A stretch of DNA of 22,126 nt from Pseudomonadota bacterium (lineage in GTDB: Bacteria > Pseudomonadota > Alphaproteobacteria > Acetobacterales > Acetobacteraceae): contig JAJZEG010000253.1 of assembly GCA_021828605.1 (NCBI GenBank), positions 1 through 22,126 of the forward strand. Direction: 5' to 3'. The notes under the pieces were generated by a model. That model ran no database searches and was not told the origin of the DNA. It was given only the letters and a program-made list of their open reading frames with translations. The first letter of the stretch is position 1. Each line of letters starts with the position of its first letter. Both the position numbers and the translations under genes were made by a program. This document shows, in pieces, positions 16,881-22,126 of this stretch.

Positions 16881-16941
16881 AGAGGGCGATTCAGACATAA
16901 GGATAAGCTGCAAGCGGATTATCCTTATGTCATCGCGCTCT
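16881..16941. repeat. Hairpin repeat unit 2 (61 bases)
   Basis: The outer arms AGAGGGCGAT and ATCGCGCTCT enclose perfect 13-base inner arms, GACATAAGGATAA (16894-16906) and TTATCCTTATGTC (16919-16931), with a 12-base loop. The unpaired TCA at 16891-16893 corresponds to the TGA bulge of unit 1 on the other strand. Eleven bases (16870-16880) separate the two units. The outer arm can also pair with the flank: ATCGCG at 16932-16937 with CGCGAT at 16943-16948. The unit begins 11 bases after the sspB stop, so it could protect or end that transcript. Confidence 0.85.
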
Positions 16942-16952
16942 ACGCGATCAGG

Positions 16953-17513
16953 TCAGGATTTCGGCGGAGTCCGACGCCGGAACGCATCAAGGCTGACCAC
17001 CGGGGCCGAACCATCGGTCGAGACTGCTTGGTCAGGATTGTCGGGTTCAGGGTCGGGGATCGGTTCCGGATCGGGGGTAGCGGGCGGTTCGACGGAAAAT
17101 TGCAGGCCGAATTGCACGTACGGATCGGCGAAGCTGGTGACCGCCTCAATCGGGATATCGAGGGTTGAGGGAATGCCACCGAAGGAGAGAGTCACCGAAA
17201 ACCGCTTACCGGGATAATCCACCAGCAAATCACGATATTGATGTTGCAGCACAATGGTCATTTCGGCGGGGAAGCGTTCGCGCAGCCTGGCAGGCATGGT
17301 CACGCCGGGGAAATCGGTGCGAAAATTGATATAGAAATGGTGATCGCCGGGCAGCCCGTGGGTTGCCGCGTGATCAAGCGCCAAGAGCACCACGGCACGC
17401 AGGGCTTCGCTGGCCCAGCTATCATAGGGCAGCATGCTTTCAATCGGCACGTCGTCATCATTATCCATGCGCTTGCCCATAGCCCGGCTACGACCGGGGG
17501 CCAAGGGTATCAC
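16953..17513 (-). CDS. sspB: SspB-family ClpXP adaptor (alphaproteobacterial type)
   Basis: SspB binds ssrA-tagged peptides and delivers them to the ClpXP protease. The core reads LPYDSWASEALRAVV, then GLPGDHHFYINFRTDFPGV, PAEMTIVLQHQYRDL, FSVTLSFGGIPSTLDIP and FADPYVQFGLQF, which is the alphaproteobacterial SspB pattern. A long, acidic, proline-rich linker (about residues 142-168) ends in VVSLDAFRRR, the short tail by which SspB docks on the ClpX N-domain. The GTG at 17513 is used because GGAGG lies 11 bases upstream. ATGs at 17480 and 17468 lack a ribosome site, although MDNDDDVPIES from 17468 looks more like homologous N-termini. The gene is bracketed by two different palindromic repeat systems. 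Confidence 0.92.
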   Translation of the reverse strand: MIPLAPGRSRAMGKRMDNDDDVPIESMLPYDSWASEALRAVVLLALDHAATHGLPGDHHFYINFRTDFPGVTMPARLRERFPAEMTIVLQHQYRDLLVDYPGKRFSVTLSFGGIPSTLDIPIEAVTSFADPYVQFGLQFSVEPPATPDPEPIPDPEPDNPDQAVSTDGSAPVVSLDAFRRRTPPKS

Positions 17514-17524
17514 GGCAGATCAGA

Positions 17525-17529
17525 CCTCC
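17525..17529 (-). promoter_or_regulatory. Strong ribosome binding site GGAGG for sspB
   Basis: GGAGG on the minus strand is 11 bases before the GTG at 17513. It is the only good ribosome site near the three possible sspB starts and favours the GTG, although the spacing is slightly long. Confidence 0.5.
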
Positions 17530-17554
17530 ATCGCGTGGCCTACTGCATCGTCTC

Positions 17555-17786
17555 ATGTCCAGTTTTAATCTGAAATCCAAGGGATTTCAGATCGGGACAC
17601 TCGGCTATGTCTTCTCGTGTCCACTTTTAATCTGAAATCCAACGGATTTCAGATCGGGACACTTGGCTACGTCTTCTCGTGTCCACTTTTAATCTGAAAT
17701 CCAACGGATTTCAGATCGGGACACTTGGCTACGTCTTCTCGTGTCCACTTTTAATCTGAAATCCAACGGATTTCAGATCGGGACAC
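17555..17786. repeat. Tandem array of four 46-base palindromic units, 62-base period
   Basis: Units lie at 17555-17600, 17617-17662, 17679-17724 and 17741-17786, separated by 16-base spacers. Each has outer arms GTGTCC and GGACAC and perfect 11-base inner arms ATCTGAAATCC and GGATTTCAGAT around a three-base loop (AAC), with an asymmetric internal loop of 7 and 2 bases. Units 2-4 are identical. Unit 1 differs at three bases, and its spacer at two. Spacers are near-identical (TTGGCTACGTCTTCTC), so this is not CRISPR. The array lies between the end of the olsB-like gene (four bases away) and the start of sspB on the same strand. No U-tract follows any unit. Confidence 0.95.
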
Positions 17787-17790
17787 TCGC

Positions 17791-18636
17791 TCATTGCCCG
17801 TCTTGCAGCTCACGATAATAATGTTTGGAATATTTCGCGGTGATCCGCTCGGTCTGCACCATCACCGCGATATCGGTGGTGTTGAACTGTCTATCAATCA
17901 CCGCCCCGTCGCCGACAAAGCCGCCGAGCCGCAGATAGCCTTTGATCAAAGGGGGTAATTCACGCAGCACGCGGCGGTTATTGACCTCGCTTTTATCAAG
18001 CCGCTGCATCTCGACATAGCGCGATGGCAAAGCGCGCGGGCGGATTTCCGGTGGGGCGAGATGGTTATCATATAAATAGGTCAGGGGTGCTGCGAGCGCA
18101 TCCAGATCGGTGCCGGGCAGGCTGGCACAGCCGAACATCACGGCAATCTGATGCAACGACACATAGGCGGCAATGCCGCGCCAGAGCAGCTGCATCACCG
18201 CGCGCGAGCGATAGCGCGCATCAACGCAGGAGCGACCCAATTCCAGCTTGCGCCCGGCATAGCGCTCCAACGCCGACAGATCATATTCATCCGCCGAATA
18301 AAACTGCCCGACCCGCGCCGCCGCCTCCTGGCGGATCAGCCGATAGGTGCCGACCACGCCGATCGCCTCGTCACCACCGGTTACCAGATCATGATCAATC
18401 ACCATCAAGTGATCGGCAATCGCATCGAAATGATCGCAATCGCGACCCGAAGCCAGGGTGGTCGCATCCGGGGTCGCGCCCATTTCATGGTAAAACACCC
18501 GGTAGCGCAGCCGTTGCGCCGCATCCAGATCCGCAGCCGAACAGGCAAGCCGCACACCCAAATTCCCCGCACGCAGTTCCTTGAAGCCAACCGCCTCGAT
18601 CTCCGGGACGATCATCGTCGCCAAGGCTTCATGCAT
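17791..18636 (-). CDS. olsB: OlsB-like L-ornithine N-alpha-acyltransferase (GNAT fold)
   Basis: OlsB transfers a 3-hydroxy fatty acyl group from acyl carrier protein to ornithine, giving lyso-ornithine lipid, the first step of phosphorus-free ornithine lipids. The protein (about 281 residues) shows LRAGNLGVRLACSAADLDAAQRLRYRVFYHEMGA, then KLELGRSCVDARYRSRAVMQLLWRGIAAYV and MFGCASLPGTD, the pattern of OlsB and the related 'hemolysin-like' COG3176 proteins. The ATG at 18636 overlaps the Fur-family stop by 8 bases and is preferred; an open TTG at 18702 gives a proline-rich extension without a ribosome site, and an ATG at 18615 is also possible. No olsA is in the window, so the second acylation must be encoded elsewhere. 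Confidence 0.85.
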   Translation of the reverse strand: MHEALATMIVPEIEAVGFKELRAGNLGVRLACSAADLDAAQRLRYRVFYHEMGATPDATTLASGRDCDHFDAIADHLMVIDHDLVTGGDEAIGVVGTYRLIRQEAAARVGQFYSADEYDLSALERYAGRKLELGRSCVDARYRSRAVMQLLWRGIAAYVSLHQIAVMFGCASLPGTDLDALAAPLTYLYDNHLAPPEIRPRALPSRYVEMQRLDKSEVNNRRVLRELPPLIKGYLRLGGFVGDGAVIDRQFNTTDIAVMVQTERITAKYSKHYYRELQDGQ

Positions 18637-19081
18637 GACGCGACCGGCTGGCTGGCTTGGCGGTGGTGGGCTCGGGGCGGATCCGGCGACCAAATAATTC
18701 AATTTTCAGTGAAATCAACTCATAGCCATGGCGCGCGGCTAAGCGTCGCATCAAAGCCTCGGTTTCGGGTTCGTCAAACTCGATCACAGCACCACTCTCT
18801 CGGTCCACAAGGTGAAAATGATCTCGCTCCCCTGACGGTTCATAGCGCGCCCGCCTGCTGCCCAAATTCCGCCGTTCCAAAAGTCCGGCCTGCTCGAACA
18901 GACGCACCGTGCGGTAAATCGTTGCCAAGGAGATACGCGGATCGACTTGATGCACCAATCGATGCAGTTCATCAACATCCGGATGGTCGGTCACATCGGA
19001 CAATACCTGCGCAATGACCCGCCTGGGGTGGGTCATTTTTAGCCCGTGGGCCGCGCATTGGCGCTCGATCCGACTCTCCAT
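18629..19081 (-). CDS. Fur-family transcriptional regulator, one metal site altered
   Basis: The 150-residue form has the Fur winged helix (LKMTHPRRVIAQVL; PRISLATIYRTVRLFEQAGLLER) and dimerisation domain. Aligned with P. aeruginosa Fur, the site made of His33, Glu81, His90 and Glu101 is intact. The other site is not: the usual H-H-D-H block reads DHFH (87-90), so its His and Asp become Asp87 and Phe89, and the later His becomes Leu125. The structural Cys is Asp93, not unusual in alphaproteobacteria. The ATG at 19081 matches family N-termini (MESRIERQCAAHGLKMT); an ATG at 19174 would add 31 unusual residues. Neither has a clear ribosome site. It overlaps the olsB-like gene by 8 bases. Whether it senses iron, manganese, zinc or peroxide cannot be told. 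Confidence 0.88.
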   Translation of the reverse strand: MESRIERQCAAHGLKMTHPRRVIAQVLSDVTDHPDVDELHRLVHQVDPRISLATIYRTVRLFEQAGLLERRNLGSRRARYEPSGERDHFHLVDRESGAVIEFDEPETEALMRRLAARHGYELISLKIELFGRRIRPEPTTAKPASRSRHA

Positions 19082-19245
19082 CACCGGGCTTGTGAACCAT
19101 CTCAGCCACGCGGTCCATCCCTGGGTTAAGCAGGGGGGCAAAGCGGGGGGTAAGCGGGATTTTTGATCCGCCATGCGGATAAATGCCAGCCATGCTTCCC
19201 CAAGGGCTGGTCAATCACAACAAATTGCGCGAATAATCGAGGGAG

Positions 19246-19267
19246 ATTAGTCAATTTTGACCCTAAT
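19246..19267. promoter_or_regulatory. Imperfect inverted repeat, candidate TetR operator
   Basis: ATTAGTCAA at 19246-19254 faces TTGACCCTAAT at 19257-19267 across a two-base centre; the right arm has two extra bases in the middle. It lies 14 bases before the ATG of the TetR gene in the divergent region with the fur-like gene. Self-regulation through such a site is usual for TetR proteins, but binding is inferred. Confidence 0.3.
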
Positions 19268-19281
19268 GTCCCGACTTTTGA

Positions 19282-19986
19282 ATGGAGCGCAGCGTGGCGG
19301 CGCGGATCGATACCAAGACAAAACTGCTGAATAGCGCAGAAGAGTTATTCATCGCGAACGGGATTGGCGCGGTTAGTTTTCGCGAAATCAACCGGGCGGC
19401 AGGGCAGCGCAACGCCTCGGCGTTGCACTATCATTTTTCTAACCGCGAACGATTACTGGAAGCGTTGATCGACCGGCGGATGCCTCTTGTCGATGCGCGG
19501 CGGATTGAGTTGATGCAAATTTGTGTGGCAGCGCCGGAAAATGAGCAGCTGCGCCGCTTGGCCGAAGCCGTGGTGATCCCGCTCGCCGATACGGTGAAAT
19601 CGCGCGAGGATCGCCTGAACTGGGTGCAGCTCCATGCGCGCATTTATCAATATGATGCCTTTGATTTCGGGCGATATTTCACCAATAGCGGCTATGTTGA
19701 AGGGCTGCTGATGGGCAGGCGCTGTTACGCCGCGTTGCGCGCGGATTTGCCGATCATTGTGCGCGACCAGAGGTTGATGTTTGCGATTCGCATCGCGGTG
19801 CAGGCGCTGTCGGATTGGCAGCGCGGGGTGATTCCGCGCCAGAGCATGATTGCCGATGGCGATTTTCTGAGTTTTCTGGGCAATTTGCTGGATATGATCG
19901 AAGCCGGGTTAGGCGCGCCGAGTTCACCGGTCACCCGCGAGCGATTCGCCGCCCAAGGGTTTCGGATTAGTCGAGACATGGATTGA
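19282..19986 (+). CDS. TetR/AcrR-family transcriptional regulator
   Basis: The 234-residue protein has an N-terminal TetR DNA-binding domain (TKTKLLNSAEELFIANGIGAVS, then the recognition helix region INRAAGQRNASALHYHFSNRERLLEAL, about residues 11-63). The ligand domain has no signature that names an inducer. The ATG at 19282 is used; a GTG at 19294 has GGAG seven bases upstream and may be the real start, removing four residues. It lies 22 bases upstream of the MFS gene on the same strand and is probably the local repressor of the transporter-sulfatase pair, perhaps responding to a long-chain or hydrophobic compound (inferred). Confidence 0.92.
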   Translation: MERSVAARIDTKTKLLNSAEELFIANGIGAVSFREINRAAGQRNASALHYHFSNRERLLEALIDRRMPLVDARRIELMQICVAAPENEQLRRLAEAVVIPLADTVKSREDRLNWVQLHARIYQYDAFDFGRYFTNSGYVEGLLMGRRCYAALRADLPIIVRDQRLMFAIRIAVQALSDWQRGVIPRQSMIADGDFLSFLGNLLDMIEAGLGAPSSPVTRERFAAQGFRISRDMD

Positions 19987-20008
19987 GAGCCGCCGGGAAC
20001 CGCGCTGG

Positions 20009-21307
20009 ATGACCGCGACGCGCCCCGGCGAAGCCCAGCGCGGCGCCTGGTTTGCCACGGCGATTCTGTCGCTGGGCTATTTGCTGGCCTTCGCTGATCG
20101 CACGGTGATTGCGCTGCTGGTCGGGCCGATTGAGCGTGATTTGCATCTGAGCGATGTGCAGCTCGGCTTGCTGCAAGGCACGGCTTTCGCGTTGTTTTAT
20201 GCGGGTTTTGGCCTGCCCATCGCTTGGGCGATTGATCGGCGGGCCCGCGTGCCGATCATTGCCAGCGGGATTTTGGTGTGGAGCGCAATGACCGGCCTAT
20301 GCGGGTTGAGTGGCGGTTTCGCGCCGTTTTTTGCCGCCCGCATCGGGGTCGGCGCGGGTGAAGCAACGATCCTGCCGGGGGCGACCTCGGTGCTTGCCGA
20401 TTATTTTCCGCCCGCCCAGCGCGGGCGGGTGCTCGGCGTGTTTGCCTCGGGGATTTATGTTGGCAGTGCGGCGGCGCTGATCATTGGCGGGATTTTGCTG
20501 CGACGTTTCGCCGCCCACCCGCTGGATTTGCCCCTGATCGGGGTGATCGCCCCCTGGCGCGCGGTGTTTTTGATCATTGGTGCGCCGGGGGTACTGCTTG
20601 CCGCAGCGGCGCTGCTGATGCGCGAGCCGACACGGCAGGCGGCGGTGCGACCGGGCCAGTCCTTCATCGCGAGCTGCACCGAAGCGGGGGGCGCGCTGGT
20701 TGCGCATTTGATCGGCTTCACCGCCATCGCCTTCGCCAGCTACGCCGCCACCGCCTGGCTGCCCACTTTGTTCATTCGCAATCACGGCTGGAGTGCGGCG
20801 GAAATTGGCGTCCGATTCGGCCTCTTGGTGCTGGTGATCGGGCCAATGGGCTCGGTGTTTGGCGGCTGGCTGGCCGATCGGTTCGAGCAAGCCGGACGGC
20901 GCGATGGCAAATTTGTCGTCGGTATTCTGGCCGGGCTCGGGGTGATCCCCTCGGCGATGCTGGTTGGCCTGGCGCCGGGAGCCGCTTTGGCCTTTGCCGG
21001 GGTGGCGCCGGTGATATTTTTCACCAGCTTCGTCTGGGGGATTGCGCCGGGTGCGTTGCAGGAAATTATTCATGGCGCGGTATTGGGCCGGGTGACGGCG
21101 ATTTATACCGCGATTCTGAACTTGTTTGCGCTGGGTTTGGGGCCGTTGAGTGTGGCGCTGCTGGCGCATCGGCTGGATGTCACTCTCGGTGTGGCGATGG
21201 CGATAATCGCCCCGCTGGCCGGGCTGATCGCCGCCATTGCTTTCGCCCTCGGGCGCCGGTCCTATCGCGCGCGACGCGTGGCGTTAGAAGGCGTGGTCAA
21301 GCCATAA
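20009..21307 (+). CDS. MFS transporter, Spinster-like subgroup
   Basis: The 432-residue protein has about 12 membrane segments. It begins GYLLAFADRTVIALLVGPIERDLHLSDVQLGLLQGTAFALFYAGFGLPIAWAIDR-type sequence (residues 23-76), the pattern of Spinster-like MFS proteins, with the loop 2-3 motif (AWAIDRRAR) and RIGVGAGEATILPGATSVLADYF in the fourth to fifth segments. The second half has GPMGSVFGGWLADR, a repeat of the loop motif. Substrates of this subgroup include lipid-like and aromatic acids in different bacteria. Placed between a TetR gene and an alkylsulfatase, it may import the sulfate ester or export the product. The ATG at 20009 follows a weak GGGAA. Confidence 0.92.
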   Translation: MTATRPGEAQRGAWFATAILSLGYLLAFADRTVIALLVGPIERDLHLSDVQLGLLQGTAFALFYAGFGLPIAWAIDRRARVPIIASGILVWSAMTGLCGLSGGFAPFFAARIGVGAGEATILPGATSVLADYFPPAQRGRVLGVFASGIYVGSAAALIIGGILLRRFAAHPLDLPLIGVIAPWRAVFLIIGAPGVLLAAAALLMREPTRQAAVRPGQSFIASCTEAGGALVAHLIGFTAIAFASYAATAWLPTLFIRNHGWSAAEIGVRFGLLVLVIGPMGSVFGGWLADRFEQAGRRDGKFVVGILAGLGVIPSAMLVGLAPGAALAFAGVAPVIFFTSFVWGIAPGALQEIIHGAVLGRVTAIYTAILNLFALGLGPLSVALLAHRLDVTLGVAMAIIAPLAGLIAAIAFALGRRSYRARRVALEGVVKP

Positions 21308-21334
21308 TCCAAATAAAGATCGGGGAGCGAAATC

Positions 21335-22126
21335 ATGGAGCGTAAAGACGCGACGCCAGCCACCCAGGCAATCCACGCCGCTTTGCGCGCACAGCTGCCA
21401 CCCGATGACGGCACCGATTTTGCCGATGCACAGCGCGGCCTGATCGCGCGGCTCGATCCCGCGCCGATTGCCCGCATGGCGGGCGGCGGCCGACCGGTGT
21501 GGGATTTTGCGGCACTCACCGCAGGGCAGGGGCTCGATGCGCCCTGTCCACCCACGGTTAATCCCAGCCTGTGGCGGCAGGCGCGGTTGAACGCGATTGG
21601 CGGGCTGTTTGAGGTCTGTCCCGGGATTTATCAGGTGCGCGGGCTCGATTTATCGAACATGACCTTTATCGAAGGCCAAACCGGTCGGATCGTGGTCGAT
21701 ACGCTGATTTCGCGCGAATGCGCCGCTGCGGCGATTGCCCTGCTCAACCAGCATCGCGGCGTGCGCCCGATTTCGGCGTTGATTTACACCCATAGCCATG
21801 TCGATCATTTCGGCGGCGCCGAGGCGGTGCTCGACCACGCAGTGCCGGATTTGCCGATCATCGCGCCCGCTGAGTTTTTGCGCCATGCGGTGTCGGAAAA
21901 TATTCTGGTCGGCAACGCGATGCGTCGGCGGGCGGCCTATATGTATGGCGCATTGCTGCCGAGTGACGCGCAAGGGGCGGTGGATGCGGGGCTGGGCAAA
22001 GCGACCTCCAGCGGGCGGGTTGGCTTGCTCGCCCCCAACCGGATCATCGCCGAGGATGGCGCGACCGCGACCATCGATGGCGTCGCGTTCGAGTTCCAAC
22101 TCGCGCCGGATACCGAGGCGCCCGCC
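21335..22126 (+). CDS. Linear primary-alkylsulfatase-type hydrolase, metallo-beta-lactamase fold (partial)
   Basis: The first 264 codons are present and the frame runs off the window. THSHVDHFGG at 152-161 is the zinc-binding motif of the metallo-beta-lactamase fold. GNAMRRRAAYMYGALLP and the opening GLFEVCPGIYQVRGLDLSNMTFIEG-type region are characteristic of SdsA1/alkyl-aryl sulfatases, which hydrolyse alkyl sulfates such as dodecyl sulfate to alcohol and sulfate. The later ligands, the dimerisation domain and the SCP2-like C-terminal domain lie beyond the window. No signal peptide is seen, so the enzyme may be cytoplasmic, unlike secreted SdsA1. GGGGAG lies eight bases before the ATG. It follows the MFS gene by 27 bases. 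Confidence 0.93.
   Translation, partial: MERKDATPATQAIHAALRAQLPPDDGTDFADAQRGLIARLDPAPIARMAGGGRPVWDFAALTAGQGLDAPCPPTVNPSLWRQARLNAIGGLFEVCPGIYQVRGLDLSNMTFIEGQTGRIVVDTLISRECAAAAIALLNQHRGVRPISALIYTHSHVDHFGGAEAVLDHAVPDLPIIAPAEFLRHAVSENILVGNAMRRRAAYMYGALLPSDAQGAVDAGLGKATSSGRVGLLAPNRIIAEDGATATIDGVAFEFQLAPDTEAPA

Noticed and set aside
16808..16941. Rho-independent terminators
   Set aside because: The stems are strong but AT-rich at the core and neither strand has a U-tract after the hairpin. They fit better as a repeat family, although they may still affect transcript ends.
17555..17786. CRISPR array (46-base repeats with 16-base spacers)
   Set aside because: The spacers are almost identical to each other and far shorter than CRISPR spacers, no cas gene is near, and the repeat is a long internal palindrome. 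It is a plain tandem repeat.
20297..21169. Minus-strand open frame of 290 codons
   Set aside because: It is antisense to the MFS gene, rich in Arg, Gln and His, and lacks any recognised motif or ribosome site.

Overview
The window looks like chromosomal DNA of a GC-rich alphaproteobacterium, most likely from the acetic-acid-bacteria/Rhodospirillales side. The clues are an alpha-type SspB ClpXP adaptor, an ornithine-lipid acyltransferase (OlsB) behind a Fur-family gene, two neighbouring Cox15/CtaA-type genes next to tldD, and a complete queuosine gene run. Taxonomy is inferred from family resemblance only. No phage, transposase, CRISPR array, rRNA or tRNA gene was recognised. Almost every base is coding and no gene-free stretch exceeds 300 bases.

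Layout. (1) At 1-96 is the 3' tip of a plus-strand gene resembling UDP-galactopyranose mutase; its end overlaps the end of the convergent ptrB. (2) At 79-5760 (minus) is a tightly coupled operon: Cox15/CtaA heme A synthase, a second diverged Cox15/CtaA copy lacking the N-half Glu/His motif, the protease TldD, and an oligopeptidase B-like S9 peptidase. Stops and starts overlap by 4, 1 and 4 bases. (3) At 5932-10520 (plus) are a membrane GGDEF protein, the termination factor Rho behind a 285-base leader with an overlapping upstream ORF and a C-rich stretch, S-adenosylhomocysteinase, and a small DUF4149-like membrane protein. (4) At 10517-16790 (minus) is a seven-gene run: class I fumarase, a VOC protein, a VUT/queuosine-precursor-transporter-like membrane protein, queA, tgt, queF and queG. 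(5) At 16791-17790 sspB is bracketed by two kinds of palindromic repeat: a pair of inverted ~61-base hairpin units and a 62-base-period tandem array of four palindromes. (6) At 17791-19081 (minus) are fur-like and olsB-like genes overlapping by 8 bases. (7) At 19282-22126 (plus) are a TetR regulator, a Spinster-like MFS transporter and the first 264 codons of a linear alkylsulfatase-type metallo-beta-lactamase-fold hydrolase.

How the genes fit together. The que operon encodes uptake of a deazapurine (inferred), reduction of preQ0 to preQ1 (QueF), exchange into tRNA (Tgt), epoxyqueuosine formation (QueA) and reduction to queuosine (QueG). It is therefore a self-contained salvage route if preQ0 is imported. 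The genes for making preQ0 from GTP are not in the window. The TetR-MFS-sulfatase run looks like an inducible sulfate-ester utilisation or detoxification cassette. The CtaA pair with tldD echoes the known alphaproteobacterial habit of placing tldD beside cytochrome oxidase assembly genes.

The most unusual material is non-coding or divergent: the two hairpin repeat families around sspB, the rho leader uORF, the motif-deficient second CtaA, and a Fur protein in which one of the two usual metal sites is not conserved.
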